A stretch of 64,000 nt of DNA, from positions 139,070 through 203,069 of the forward strand of contig DHHQ01000023.1 of the NCBI GenBank assembly GCA_002403375.1. Reading direction: 5' to 3'. The position numbers and the translations under genes were made by a program. Within the stretch, counting starts at the first letter, position 1; each line of letters begins with the position of its first letter. The notes under the pieces were generated by a model. The model was not told where the DNA came from, ran no database searches, and worked only from the letters and a program-made list of their open reading frames with translations. Below are positions 45,842 to 55,698 of the stretch, piece by piece. This DNA is from Thiobacillus denitrificans. GTDB taxonomy: Bacteria; Pseudomonadota; Gammaproteobacteria; Burkholderiales; Thiobacillaceae.

Positions 45842-46998
45842 TGCTCTACACCGCGCGCGCCCCCAAGCCCACCGCCGAGCTCGACTTCGCGCTGCTCTGG
45901 CTCGCCCTCGGCCTGATGGCGATCGGCCTGGTGATGGTCTACTCGGCGTCGATCGCGATCGCCGAGGCGGCGCGCTACACCGGCCACAACGGCGAGTACT
46001 ACCTGATCCGCCAGGGCATCTTCATCGCGCTCGGCGTCGGCGCGGCGATCGCCGCCTTCCAGGTACCGATGCGGGTATGGCAGCAGGCGGCGCCGTATCT
46101 CTTCCTCGCCGGCCTGCTGCTGCTGGTGGTCGTGCTGATCCCCGGCATCGGCCGCGAGGTCAACGGCAGCCGCCGCTGGATCCCGCTCGGCTTCGCCAAC
46201 CTGCAGCCGTCCGAGCTGATGAAGCTGCTCGCCGTGCTGTACGCCGCCGACTACACCGCGCGCAAGGCCGCGCTGATGGACGACTTCAAGCGCGGCTTCC
46301 TGCCGATGGCCGCGGTCATGATGCTGGTCGGCAGCCTGCTGCTGGTCGAGCCGGACTTCGGCGCGTTCGTCGTCATCGTGTCGATCGCCATGGGCATCCT
46401 GTTCCTCGGCGGCCTCAACTGGAAGGTGTTCGCCGCACTGGTGGCGGTGCTGCTGGCGGGCTTCGTCACCCTGATCCTCACCTCGCCCTACCGGCTGCAG
46501 CGCGTGCTCGGCTTCATGGACCCGTTCGCCGACCCCTACGGCAAGGGCTACCAGCTGTCGCACGCGCTGATCGCTTTCGGCCGCGGCGAATGGCTCGGGC
46601 TCGGGCTCGGCGGCAGCGTCGAGAAGCTGTTCTACCTGCCCGAGGCGCACACCGACTTCCTGCTCGCCGTCATCGCCGAGGAGTTCGGCTTCGTCGGCGT
46701 GGCGGTGGTGCTCGGCCTGTTCGCCTGGCTGATCGTCAAGGCCTTCGTCATCGGCCACCGCGCCGCCCAGCTCGAGCGCAACTACTGCGCGCTGGTGGCG
46801 CAGGGCATCGGCATCTGGCTCGGCGTGCAGGCGCTCATCAACATGGGGGTCAACGTCGGCCTGCTGCCGACCAAGGGCCTCACGCTGCCGTTCCTGTCGT
46901 TCGGCGGCAGCGGCATCGTCGCCAACTGCCTGGCGATCGCGGTGCTGCTGCGCATCGACTGGGAGCACCGGCAGATGATGCGGGGGAAGACCTTCTGA
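45841..46998 (+). CDS. ftsW: Septal peptidoglycan glycosyltransferase FtsW
   Basis: A 385-aa SEDS-family polytopic protein. Signature GREVNGSRRWIPLG and LQPSELMKL (about 95-125), catalytic-region EPDFGAFVV, GLLPTKGLTLPFLSFGGSG near the C-terminus. It polymerises septal glycan with FtsI. It is joined to murD and murG by one-base overlaps. Confidence 0.97.
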   Translation: MLYTARAPKPTAELDFALLWLALGLMAIGLVMVYSASIAIAEAARYTGHNGEYYLIRQGIFIALGVGAAIAAFQVPMRVWQQAAPYLFLAGLLLLVVVLIPGIGREVNGSRRWIPLGFANLQPSELMKLLAVLYAADYTARKAALMDDFKRGFLPMAAVMMLVGSLLLVEPDFGAFVVIVSIAMGILFLGGLNWKVFAALVAVLLAGFVTLILTSPYRLQRVLGFMDPFADPYGKGYQLSHALIAFGRGEWLGLGLGGSVEKLFYLPEAHTDFLLAVIAEEFGFVGVAVVLGLFAWLIVKAFVIGHRAAQLERNYCALVAQGIGIWLGVQALINMGVNVGLLPTKGLTLPFLSFGGSGIVANCLAIAVLLRIDWEHRQMMRGKTF

Positions 46999-48089
46999 TG
47001 CCGCGCGCGAACCGCACCCTCATGGTCATGGCCGGCGGCACCGGCGGTCACGTCTACCCGGCGCTCGCCGTCGCCGACGAACTGCGCGCGCGCGGCTGGG
47101 ACGTGTTCTGGCTCGGCACCCGTCACGGCCTCGAGGCGCGCGTGGTGCCGCAGGCGGGCATCGACATGGTGTGGGTCTCGATGGGCGGGGTGCGCGGCAA
47201 GGGCGTGCTGAAGAAGCTCCTGCTGCCGGTGACGCTGCTGGTCGCGTTCTGGCAGAGCCTGCGCGCGATCCTCCAGCGGCGCCCCGACGTCGTCCTCGGC
47301 ATGGGCGGCTACACCGCCTTTCCCGGCGGGATGATGGCGAGCCTGCTGAACCGGCCGCTGGCGATTCACGAACAGAATTCGGTGGGCGGGCTCACCAACC
47401 GCGTGCTCGCCTGCCTCGCCGACCGCGTGCTGACGGCCTTTCCGCAGGCGTTCCAGGGCGACCGGGACAAGCCGATTCCCTGCCGCCGGGTCAAGACCGA
47501 GTGGGTCGGCAATCCGGTGCGCGCCGACATCGCGGGCCTCGGGCGCGCCGAGCGCACGGGACCGCTGCGCCTGCTCGTGGTCGGCGGCAGCCTCGGCGCG
47601 CAGGCGCTCAACGACCTGGTGCCGAGGGCGCTGGCGCTGCTGCCCGCCGAGCGGCGCCCGCAGGTGGTGCACCAGTCGGGCCGCCAGCATGTCGACGCCC
47701 TGCGCGCCAACTACGCGGCGGCCGGCGTCGCCGCCGACGTGCGCGAGTACATCGAGGACATGGCGGCCGAATACCGCGCGTGCGACTTCGCGATCTGCCG
47801 CGCCGGCGCGATGACCGTCGCCGAGCTCGCCTGCGCCGGCGTGCCGGCGGTGCTGGTGCCGTTCCCCCACGCCGTCGACGACCACCAGACCGGCAACGCC
47901 CGTTTCCTTTCCGAAGCCGGCGCAGGCTGGCTCATGCAGCAGCGCGATCTGACCGCGGAGCAGCTGGCCGCGCTGATCGGCGGGCTCGACCGCCCCACGC
48001 TCGCCGAGATGTCGGCCAGGGCGACGGCACTGGCGAAACCCGACGCGACCCGCCAGGTGGCGGACATCTGTGAGGCCCTCGCGCGATGA
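46998..48089 (+). CDS. murG: UDP-GlcNAc:lipid I GlcNAc transferase
   Basis: A 363-aa GT-B enzyme making lipid II at the inner face of the membrane. MAGGTGGHVYPALAVA (about 11-26) is the G-loop; HEQNSVGGLTNR and ICRAGAMTVAELA follow, with the terminal PFPHAVDDHQT. It overlaps ftsW and murC. Confidence 0.97.
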   Translation: MPRANRTLMVMAGGTGGHVYPALAVADELRARGWDVFWLGTRHGLEARVVPQAGIDMVWVSMGGVRGKGVLKKLLLPVTLLVAFWQSLRAILQRRPDVVLGMGGYTAFPGGMMASLLNRPLAIHEQNSVGGLTNRVLACLADRVLTAFPQAFQGDRDKPIPCRRVKTEWVGNPVRADIAGLGRAERTGPLRLLVVGGSLGAQALNDLVPRALALLPAERRPQVVHQSGRQHVDALRANYAAAGVAADVREYIEDMAAEYRACDFAICRAGAMTVAELACAGVPAVLVPFPHAVDDHQTGNARFLSEAGAGWLMQQRDLTAEQLAALIGGLDRPTLAEMSARATALAKPDATRQVADICEALAR

Positions 48090-49501
48090 AGCACGCAGTC
48101 AAGCACATCCATTTCATCGGCATCGGCGGCGTCGGCATGAGCGGCATCGCCGAGGTGCTGCTCAACCTCGGCTACGCGGTGTCGGGTTCGGACCTCGCCG
48201 ACAACGCGGTGACGCAGCGCCTCGCGCAGTTGGGGGCGCGCATCCATCGCGGCCACGCGGCCGAGCACATCGCCGGCGCCGACGCCGTCGTGGTCTCGAC
48301 CGCCGTCGACGACGCCAACCCCGAGGTCGTCGCCGCGCGCGACAGGAAGCTCCCCATCGTGCCGCGCGCGCTGATGCTCGCCGAGCTGATGCGGCTGCGC
48401 CAGGGCATCGCGGTCGCCGGCACCCACGGCAAGACGACCACCACCAGTCTCGTCGCCAGCATCCTCGGCGAGGCCGGCATGGACCCGACCTACGTGATCG
48501 GCGGCAAGCTCACCGCCGCCGGCACCAACGCGCGGCTCGGCCAGGGCGACTTCCTGGTCGCCGAGGCGGACGAGTCCGACGCGTCCTTCCTCTACCTGAC
48601 CCCCGTGATCGCGATCGTGACCAACATCGACGCCGACCACATGGACACCTATGGCCACGACTTCGAGCGCCTGAAGCAGGCCTTCGTCGACTTCTGCCAG
48701 CGGTTGCCGTTCTACGGCATGGCGGTGCTGTGCGTCGACGATCCGCACGTGCGCGAGATCCTGCCGCGCGTCTCCAAGCCGATCACCACCTACGGCTTCG
48801 ACGAGACCGCGCAGGTGCGCGCGGTCGACGCGCGCTTCGAAGCGGGCCGCATGCACTTCCGCGTCAGGCGCGAGGGCATGTCCGAGCTGGAGGTCGTGCT
48901 CAACCAGCCCGGCCTGCACAACGTCCTCAACGCGCTGGCGGCGATCGCGGTGGCGACCGAAGTCGGCGCCGACGACGCCGCGATCGTCAAGGCGCTGGCC
49001 GAGTTCCACGGCGTCGGGCGGCGCTTCCAGCGCTACGGAGAGCGGCCCGCGGCGGGCGGCGGCAGCTTCAGCCTGGTCGACGACTACGGCCACCATCCGG
49101 TGGAAATGGCGGCCACCCTCGCGGCCGCGCGCGGCGCCTTTCCCGGCCGCCGCCTGGTGCTGGTGTTCCAGCCGCACCGGTTCACCCGCACCCGCGACTG
49201 CTTCGAGGATTTCGTCCGGGTGCTGTCGGAAACCGACGTGCTGGTGCTGACCGAGGTCTACCCCGCCGGCGAGGCGCCGATCGTCGCCGCCGACGGCCGC
49301 GCGCTGGCGCGCGCGGTGCGCGTGGCCGGCAAGGTCGAACCGGTGTTCGTCGAGCGCGTCGCCGACGTGCCGGCCGCCGTGCACGAGCTGGTACAGGACG
49401 GCGACGTCGTCCTGGTGATGGGCGCGGGCAGCATCGGCCAGGTCGCGCCCGCGCTGGCCGCAGCGCCGGGCGCCGCAGGGAGGGACGACCATGCGGCATG
49501 A
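48086..49501 (+). CDS. murC: UDP-MurNAc:L-Ala ligase
   Basis: A 471-aa Mur ligase that adds the first stem residue. IHFIGIGGVGMSGIAEVL at the N-terminus, GTHGKTTTTSLVA (about 112), EADESDASFLYL and DDYGHHPVEM. The stop overlaps the murB start by 11 bp. Confidence 0.97.
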   Translation: MKHAVKHIHFIGIGGVGMSGIAEVLLNLGYAVSGSDLADNAVTQRLAQLGARIHRGHAAEHIAGADAVVVSTAVDDANPEVVAARDRKLPIVPRALMLAELMRLRQGIAVAGTHGKTTTTSLVASILGEAGMDPTYVIGGKLTAAGTNARLGQGDFLVAEADESDASFLYLTPVIAIVTNIDADHMDTYGHDFERLKQAFVDFCQRLPFYGMAVLCVDDPHVREILPRVSKPITTYGFDETAQVRAVDARFEAGRMHFRVRREGMSELEVVLNQPGLHNVLNALAAIAVATEVGADDAAIVKALAEFHGVGRRFQRYGERPAAGGGSFSLVDDYGHHPVEMAATLAAARGAFPGRRLVLVFQPHRFTRTRDCFEDFVRVLSETDVLVLTEVYPAGEAPIVAADGRALARAVRVAGKVEPVFVERVADVPAAVHELVQDGDVVLVMGAGSIGQVAPALAAAPGAAGRDDHAA

Positions 49502-50465
49502 CTACCGGATGAGCGAGATCGACATGGCGGGCGGCGCCGCGCCGGTGCTGCGCGGCCGCTTCCTCTACAACGAGCCGATGAAGAAGCATGTGTCATGGCG
49601 CGCTGGCGGCCCGGCGCAGCGCGTCTACATCCCGGCCGACCTGGAGGACCTGATCTGGCTGGTGCGCTCGGTGCCGGCGCGCGAAGACATCCACATGGTC
49701 GGGCTGGGCAGCAACCTGCTGGTGCGCGACGGCGGCGTCGCCGGGGTGGTGATCCTGCTGCACGGGGTGCTGAAGAAGCTCTCGATCGAGAGCCGCACCC
49801 ACGGCCTGCCGCCTCCGCCCGAGGGCGTCGAGACCGCCCTGATCTACGCCGAGGCCGGCGTCGCCGCGCCCAAGCTCGCGCGCTTCGCCGCCAAGCACGA
49901 CCTCGTCGGCGGCGAGTTCTGGGCAGGCATCCCGGGCACCGTCGGCGGGGCGATCGCGATGAACGCCGGCTGCTACGGCAGCGAGACCTGGGACCGGCTG
50001 GTGCAGGTGCGCACGCTCGACCGCCAGGGGCAGCTCAACGAGCGCCTGCCCGACGAATACGTGACCGGCTACCGCCACGTCGCCCTCAGGCATCCCCACC
50101 CCGAATGGTTCATCGGCGGCTGGTTCCGGCTCGACAAGGGGGACGGCGCGGCCGCCCGCGAGACGATCAAGGGCCTGCTCGAGAAACGCATCGCGTCGCA
50201 GCCGCTCGGCCTGCCCAATGCCGGCTCGGTGTTCCGCAACCCGCCCGGCGACCACGCGGCGCGGCTGATCGAATCGTGCGGGCTCAAGGGCTACCGGATC
50301 GGCGGCGCGCAGGTGTCGCAGAAGCACGCGAATTTCATCGTCAACGTGGGCGACGCGACGGCGACCGACATCGAGCGCCTGATCGAACACGTCGAGGACA
50401 CCGTGGAGGCGCGCACCAACGTGCGGCTGATCCGCGAAGTCCGCATCATCGGAGAACGGCAGTGA
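49491..50465 (+). CDS. murB: UDP-N-acetylenolpyruvylglucosamine reductase
   Basis: A 324-aa FAD enzyme forming UDP-MurNAc. MVGLGSNLLVRDGG is the FAD-phosphate region (about 69-82), GIPGTVGGAIAMNAGCYG follows, and AGSVFRNPPGDHAARLIE contains the catalytic Ser. It is a type-II-like compact MurB. The ATG at 49491 gives the longest form; an internal ATG at 49509 is a close alternative. Confidence 0.95.
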   Translation: MRHDYRMSEIDMAGGAAPVLRGRFLYNEPMKKHVSWRAGGPAQRVYIPADLEDLIWLVRSVPAREDIHMVGLGSNLLVRDGGVAGVVILLHGVLKKLSIESRTHGLPPPPEGVETALIYAEAGVAAPKLARFAAKHDLVGGEFWAGIPGTVGGAIAMNAGCYGSETWDRLVQVRTLDRQGQLNERLPDEYVTGYRHVALRHPHPEWFIGGWFRLDKGDGAAARETIKGLLEKRIASQPLGLPNAGSVFRNPPGDHAARLIESCGLKGYRIGGAQVSQKHANFIVNVGDATATDIERLIEHVEDTVEARTNVRLIREVRIIGERQ

Positions 50466-51394
50466 ACGAAATGAATTCCGCGCAGCGTTTCGGAAAAGTC
50501 GCGGTCATGCTCGGCGGCACCTCGGCCGAGCGCCCGGTGTCGCTCAACAGCGGGGCTGCGGTGCTGGCCGCGCTGCAGCGCCAGGGCGTCGACGCCCACG
50601 CCTTCGATCCCGCGAACCGCAACCTCGGCGATCTCATCGGCGGCGAGTTCGACCGCGTCTTCATCGCGCTGCACGGCCGCTACGGCGAGGACGGCTGCAT
50701 GCAGGGCGCGCTCGAGCTGCTGCAGCTGCCGTACACCGGAAGCGGCGTGATGGCCTCGGCGATCGGCATGGACAAGTGGCGCACCAAGCTCTTGTGGCGC
50801 GCCGCCGGGCTGCCGACCGCCGACTGGGCGATTCTCGACGCCGCCAGCGACTTCGCCGCGGTCGAAGCCAGGCTCGGCCTGCCGATCTTCGTCAAGCCGG
50901 CGCGCGAAGGCTCGAGCATCGGCATGACCAAGGTCACCGAGCCGGGCACGCTCAGCGCCGCCTACGCGACCGCCGCCGAGCACGACCCCCTGGTGCTGGC
51001 CGAGAAGTTCATCGACGGCGCCGAGTTCACCGTCGGCATCCTCGGCGACACCGCGCTGCCGCTGATCCGTCTCGAGCCGGCCAAGGACAAGGCGTTCTAC
51101 GACTTCGAGGCGAAGTACCTGCGCAACGACACCCAGTACCACTGCCCGGCGGGGCTGCCCGACGACAAGGAAATGGCGCTGCGGCAACTCGCGCTCGACG
51201 CCTTCCGCCTGATCGGCGGGCGCGGCTGGGGGCGCGTCGACCTCATGCTCGACCACGACGGCGCCCCCAACCTGCTCGAAGTGAACACCTCGCCGGGCAT
51301 GACCGACCACAGCCTGGTGCCGATGGCCGCGCGCGTCGCCGGCATCGACTTCGACGCCCTGTGCATCCGGATCCTGGAGCAGACCCTGGCATGA
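50462..51394 (+). CDS. ddl: D-alanine--D-alanine ligase
   Basis: A 310-aa ATP-grasp ligase with VMLGGTSAERPVSL (about 15-28), HGRYGEDG, KPAREGSSIGMTKV, and the metal-binding EVNTSPGMTDHSLVP. It makes D-Ala-D-Ala for MurF. The GTG at 50462 overlaps murB; an ATG 9 nt later is also possible. Confidence 0.96.
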   Translation: MNEMNSAQRFGKVAVMLGGTSAERPVSLNSGAAVLAALQRQGVDAHAFDPANRNLGDLIGGEFDRVFIALHGRYGEDGCMQGALELLQLPYTGSGVMASAIGMDKWRTKLLWRAAGLPTADWAILDAASDFAAVEARLGLPIFVKPAREGSSIGMTKVTEPGTLSAAYATAAEHDPLVLAEKFIDGAEFTVGILGDTALPLIRLEPAKDKAFYDFEAKYLRNDTQYHCPAGLPDDKEMALRQLALDAFRLIGGRGWGRVDLMLDHDGAPNLLEVNTSPGMTDHSLVPMAARVAGIDFDALCIRILEQTLA

Positions 51395-52158
51395 CCCCGC
51401 CCGAGCTCGCCGCCCATCCGCTCAACCAGGTCGCCCGCGTGCTGGCCTGGGGGGCGCTCGCGCTGCTCGCCTACGGCGCGATCGCGTGGGTCGGCGCGCA
51501 GCCCTGGTTCGCGCTGCGGGGCATCGAGGTCAGAACCCCGGTCGCGCACGTCACCGAGGCGCAGATCCGCCTGGTCGCCGAGCGCCAGGTGCGTGGAACG
51601 TTCTTCACCGTCGACCTCGACGCGGTGCGCGACAGCCTGGAGAAGCTGCCGTGGGTCCGCGAGGCCCGGGTCGAGCGCCGCTGGCCCGACACGCTGGTGG
51701 TGTCGCTCACCGAGCACGTGCCGCTCGCGCGCTGGAACGACGACGCGCTGGTGAGCGAGGCCGGCGAGGTGTTCGTGGCGGCGGATTCGGCGAAGCTGCC
51801 GCGCCTGTCCGGCCCCGAGGAGAGCGCCGACGAAGTGGTCGCGGCGTATCGGCGCCACCAGGCCGCGCTGCAGAGGATAGGCATGCACATCAGCGAGCTG
51901 CGGCTGTCGCCGCGGCGGGCGTGGCGGATCCGCCTCGACAACGGCATGCAGCTCGCGCTCGGCCGCGAGCAGACCGACGCCAGGCTGGCGCGCTTCGTCG
52001 ACCTGTATCCGCGCCTGTTCGGCGCGTCGCCCGCGAGCGCCGCCGACGCCGCGTCGGTCGAGCCGGTGCTGCCGGTCGCGGTCGACCTGCGCTACCCGGA
52101 CGGCTTCGCCCTGCGCATGCCGGCCGGCACCACCCCCTTCAAACCGAATGAAACCTGA
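51391..52158 (+). CDS. ftsQ: Cell division protein FtsQ
   Basis: A 255-aa bitopic protein with a membrane helix (about 17-37), a POTRA domain (FALRGIEVRTPVAHVTEAQI onward) and WVREARVERRWPDTLVVSLTEHVPLARW typical of FtsQ. It recruits FtsLB and FtsWI. It overlaps ddl and is followed by ftsA after 12 bp. Confidence 0.95.
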   Translation: MTPPELAAHPLNQVARVLAWGALALLAYGAIAWVGAQPWFALRGIEVRTPVAHVTEAQIRLVAERQVRGTFFTVDLDAVRDSLEKLPWVREARVERRWPDTLVVSLTEHVPLARWNDDALVSEAGEVFVAADSAKLPRLSGPEESADEVVAAYRRHQAALQRIGMHISELRLSPRRAWRIRLDNGMQLALGREQTDARLARFVDLYPRLFGASPASAADAASVEPVLPVAVDLRYPDGFALRMPAGTTPFKPNET

Positions 52159-52170
52159 GCGCCACGCAAC

Positions 52171-53406
52171 ATGAGCAAGCCAAGAGATCCCAAGAACCTC
52201 GTCGTCGGCCTCGACATCGGCACCTCGAAGATCGTCTGCATCGTCGCCGAGATCAACGAGGAGGGCGTGCTCGAAATCATCGGCATGGGCACCCATCCGT
52301 CGCGCGGCCTGCGCCGCGGCGTGGTCGTCAACATCGAGGCCACCGTCAACGCCATCCAGCGCGCGCTCGAGGAGGCCGAGCTGATGGCCGACTGCAAGAT
52401 CCGCGAGGTGTACACGGGGATCGCCGGCAGCCACATCAAGAGCTTCAACTCGCACGGCATGTACGCCATCAAGGACAAGGAAATCAGCCAGATGGACGTC
52501 GACCGCGTGGTGGAGACCGCGCGCGCGGTCAACATCCCGACCGACCAGCAGATCCTGCACACCATCCCGCAGGAGTTCATCGTCGACGGCCAGGAGGACG
52601 TGCGCGACCCGCTCGGCATGAGCGCGGTGCGGCTCGAGGTGAAGGTGCACATCGTCACCGGCGCGGTGTCGGCGGCGCAGAACATCATCAAGTGCGTGCG
52701 CCGCTGCGGCATCGAGGTCGCCGACCTGGTGCTGCAGCCGCTCGCTTCCGCGATGGCGGTGCTCACCGAGGACGAGAAGGAGCTCGGCGTGTGCCTGGTC
52801 GACATCGGCGGCGGCACCACCGACATCGCGGTGTTCACCGGCGGCGCGATCCGCCACACCGCGGTGATTCCGGTCGCCGGCGACCAGGTCAACAACGACA
52901 TCGCGGTCGCGCTGCGCACCCCGCCGAAGGAGGCCGAGGACATCAAGGTGCAGTACGGCTGCGCGCTGCGCCAGCTGGCCGACGCGCGCGACATGATCGA
53001 GGTGCCGGGCATCGGCGACCGTCCGCCGCGCACGCTGTCGCGGCAGACGCTCGCCGAATTCATCGAGCCGCGCATGGAGGAACTGTATTCGCTGGTGCAG
53101 GCCGAACTGCGCCGCTCGGGCTTCGAGGAACTGCTGTCGTCGGGGATCGTCATCACCGGCGGCTCGGCGGCGATGCAGGGCATGGTCGAGCTCGGCGAGG
53201 AGGTGTTCCACATGCCGGTGCGGCTCGGCTGGCCGCTCTACGAGGGCGGGCTCGCCGACGTCATGCGCAACCCGCGCTACGCGACCTGCATGGGACTTCT
53301 GATGGCCGGGCTGGAAGCGCGCGGGCGCGACGCGCCGAAGCTGTCCGGCAACAGCTTCAAGGATGTTTTCGAACGCATGAAAAGCTGGTTCAGGGGGAAT
53401 TTCTGA
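52171..53406 (+). CDS. ftsA: Cell division protein FtsA
   Basis: A 411-aa actin-like ATPase that tethers FtsZ to the membrane. VGLDIGTSKIV (phosphate 1), VDIGGGTTDIAVF (phosphate 2), ITGGSAAMQG (adenosine) are seen. The C-terminal FERMKSWFRGNF forms the amphipathic membrane-targeting helix. Confidence 0.98.
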   Translation: MSKPRDPKNLVVGLDIGTSKIVCIVAEINEEGVLEIIGMGTHPSRGLRRGVVVNIEATVNAIQRALEEAELMADCKIREVYTGIAGSHIKSFNSHGMYAIKDKEISQMDVDRVVETARAVNIPTDQQILHTIPQEFIVDGQEDVRDPLGMSAVRLEVKVHIVTGAVSAAQNIIKCVRRCGIEVADLVLQPLASAMAVLTEDEKELGVCLVDIGGGTTDIAVFTGGAIRHTAVIPVAGDQVNNDIAVALRTPPKEAEDIKVQYGCALRQLADARDMIEVPGIGDRPPRTLSRQTLAEFIEPRMEELYSLVQAELRRSGFEELLSSGIVITGGSAAMQGMVELGEEVFHMPVRLGWPLYEGGLADVMRNPRYATCMGLLMAGLEARGRDAPKLSGNSFKDVFERMKSWFRGNF

Positions 53407-53513
53407 CGCCGCCGCGTGCGGCGTCGAAACGGGATTTGGCGCAGCAGCCCGGCAGGGCGCGCGTCAAGGATTTTTGAGTAGGTTTTTTCGATTGGGCAAA
53501 AGAGGAGAGCAAC

Positions 53514-54653
53514 ATGTTTGAACTGTTGGATGTGGAAACCCAGGACGCGGTCATCAAGGTCATCGGCGTCGGCGGCTGCGGCGGCAACGCGGTCGATCAC
53601 ATGATCGCCTCGGGCTTGAACGGCGTCGAATTCATCGCCGTCAACACCGATGCGCAGGCGCTCAAGCGCAACCAGGCGAAGGTCCAGCTGCAGCTCGGCA
53701 CCGGCGTCACCAAGGGCCTGGGGGCCGGCGCCAACCCCGAGATCGGCCGCGAGGCCGCGCTGGAAGACCGCGAGCGCATCGCCGAGCTGATCGACGGCTC
53801 CGACATGCTGTTCATCACCGCCGGCATGGGCGGCGGCACCGGCACCGGCGCCGCCCCGGTGGTCGCCGAGGTCGCCAAGGAGCTCGGCATCCTCACCGTC
53901 GCCGTGGTCACCAAGCCCTTCATCTTCGAAGGCAAGCGGGTGCGCGCCGCCAACGCCGGCATCGAGGCGCTGGCGCGCCACGTCGACTCGCTGATCATCA
54001 TCCCCAACGAGAAGCTGATGCAGGTGCTGGGCGACGACGTGTCGATGCTCGACGCCTTCAAGGCCGCCAACAACGTGCTGCACGGCGCGGTCGGCGGCAT
54101 CGCCGAGGTGATCAACTGCCCGGGCCTGGTCAACGTCGACTTCGCCGACGTGCGCACCGTGATGAGCGAGATGGGCATGGCGATGATGGGCTCCGCCCAG
54201 GCGAGCGGCGACAACCGCGCGCGTGTCGCCGCCGAGCAGGCCGTGGCGAGCCCGCTGCTCGAGGACGTCAACCTGGCCGGCGCGCGCGGCGTGCTGGTCA
54301 ACATCACCGCCTCGTCCACCGTCAAGATGAAGGAAATCCACGAGGTGATGAACACCATCAAGGCGTTCACCGCCGAGGAGGCCACCGTCATCGTCGGCCA
54401 GGTGCTCGACGACAGCATGGAGGACGCGCTGCGCGTCACCATGGTCGCCACCGGCCTCGGCAACCCCGTCGCGCGGCAGCAGCCGAAGCCGATGCAGATC
54501 ATCCGCACCGGCACCGACGATGCGCCGATGATGGCCGGCGACGAGGTGCCCAACGTGATGACCAGCCGCCGCAACCGCACCGTGCAGGCGATGACCGATT
54601 CCGGCATCGACACGCTGGACATCCCGGCCTTCCTGCGCCGCCAGGCCGACTGA
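53514..54653 (+). CDS. ftsZ: Cell division GTPase FtsZ
   Basis: A 379-aa tubulin homologue. GVGGCGGNAV, the tubulin signature GGGTGTGAAP (about 104-113) and the C-terminal conserved LDIPAFLRRQAD that binds FtsA. The Shine-Dalgarno AGAGGAGAG precedes the ATG. The 107-bp gap from ftsA contains T-tracts and could hold an ftsZ-proximal promoter. Confidence 0.99.
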   Translation: MFELLDVETQDAVIKVIGVGGCGGNAVDHMIASGLNGVEFIAVNTDAQALKRNQAKVQLQLGTGVTKGLGAGANPEIGREAALEDRERIAELIDGSDMLFITAGMGGGTGTGAAPVVAEVAKELGILTVAVVTKPFIFEGKRVRAANAGIEALARHVDSLIIIPNEKLMQVLGDDVSMLDAFKAANNVLHGAVGGIAEVINCPGLVNVDFADVRTVMSEMGMAMMGSAQASGDNRARVAAEQAVASPLLEDVNLAGARGVLVNITASSTVKMKEIHEVMNTIKAFTAEEATVIVGQVLDDSMEDALRVTMVATGLGNPVARQQPKPMQIIRTGTDDAPMMAGDEVPNVMTSRRNRTVQAMTDSGIDTLDIPAFLRRQAD

Positions 54654-54661
54654 GCAGGGAC

Positions 54662-54698
54662 GTCGCCGCCGCTGCGCCACACGGCGCGCAGCGGCGAC
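54662..54698. other. Strong GC hairpin after ftsZ
   Basis: GTCGCCGC and GCTGCGC pair with GCGC-AGC-GGCGAC, leaving a 3-nt bulge and an ACACG loop. It lies 8 bp after the ftsZ stop. There is no T-tract, so it may be a rho-independent pause or an RNA stability element. It sits before lpxC, which has its own -10-like site. Confidence 0.45.
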
Positions 54699-54783
54699 GC
54701 GCCCGTCGCGCGAAGCCCCGGAACGCGGTCCAGCGCCGCGTCCCGATGGCTGTGCGCGGCTCCGAGCGGCTAAAATAGCGACG

Positions 54784-55698
54784 ATGATCAAGCAACGCAC
54801 CCTCAAGACGCCGGTCAAGGCGACCGGCGTCGGCCTGCATTCCGGCGTCAAGGTCGAGATGACCCTGCGCCCGGCTGCGCCGAACACGGGCATCGTGTTC
54901 CGCCGCATCGACCTCGACCCGCCCGCCGAACTCAAGGCCGATCCCTATCTGGTCACCGACACGCGGCTGTGCTCGATGCTCGAGTCCGGCCCCGCCAAGG
55001 TGTCGACCGTCGAGCACCTGATGTCGGCGCTCGCCGGCCTCGGCATCGACAACCTGCTGGTCGACCTCACCGGCCCGGAAATCCCGATCATGGACGGCTC
55101 CTCGGCGCCGTTCGTGTTCCTGCTGCAGTCGGCCGGCATCGTCGAGCAGGACGCGCTCAAGAAGTACGTGCGCATCACCCGCCCGATCGAGGTGCGCGAC
55201 GGCGACAAGTGGGCGCGCTTCGTGCCGCACAACGGCTTCAAGGTCGAGTTCACCATCGACTTCAAGCACCCGGTGTTCGACAAGAGCGGCAAGACCGTCA
55301 GCATCGACTTCGCCGACACCGCCTACACTCGCGAGGTCGCGCGCGCGCGCACCTTCGGCTTCATGCACGAGGTCGAATACCTGCGCAACCAGGGCCTCGC
55401 GCTCGGCGGTTCGCTCGACAACGCGATCGTGATGGACGAGTACCGCGTGCTCAACCAGGACGGCCTGCGCTACGACGACGAGTTCGTCAAGCACAAGGTC
55501 CTCGACGCGATCGGCGACCTGTACCTGCTCGGCTACCCGATCATCGGCGCCTTCGAGGCCTACAAGTCCGGCCACGCGCTCAACAACCTGCTGCTGCGCG
55601 AGCTGCTGCAGCACCGCGAGTCCTGGGAGTTCGTCAGCTTCGAGCGCAGCGAGGACGTCCCGCCGGCGTTCGTGCGCCTGCACCCGCTCGCCGCCTGA
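54784..55698 (+). CDS. lpxC: UDP-3-O-acyl-N-acetylglucosamine deacetylase
   Basis: A 304-aa zinc enzyme committing UDP-GlcNAc to lipid A. The zinc-binding His region VEHLMSALAG (about 77-86), MDGSSAPF, KHKVLDAIGDLYLLG and the terminal GHALNNLLLREL. TAAAAT at 54771-54776, 8 bp before the ATG, suggests a very short or absent leader. Its stop overlaps the next small gene. Confidence 0.97.
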   Translation: MIKQRTLKTPVKATGVGLHSGVKVEMTLRPAAPNTGIVFRRIDLDPPAELKADPYLVTDTRLCSMLESGPAKVSTVEHLMSALAGLGIDNLLVDLTGPEIPIMDGSSAPFVFLLQSAGIVEQDALKKYVRITRPIEVRDGDKWARFVPHNGFKVEFTIDFKHPVFDKSGKTVSIDFADTAYTREVARARTFGFMHEVEYLRNQGLALGGSLDNAIVMDEYRVLNQDGLRYDDEFVKHKVLDAIGDLYLLGYPIIGAFEAYKSGHALNNLLLRELLQHRESWEFVSFERSEDVPPAFVRLHPLAA

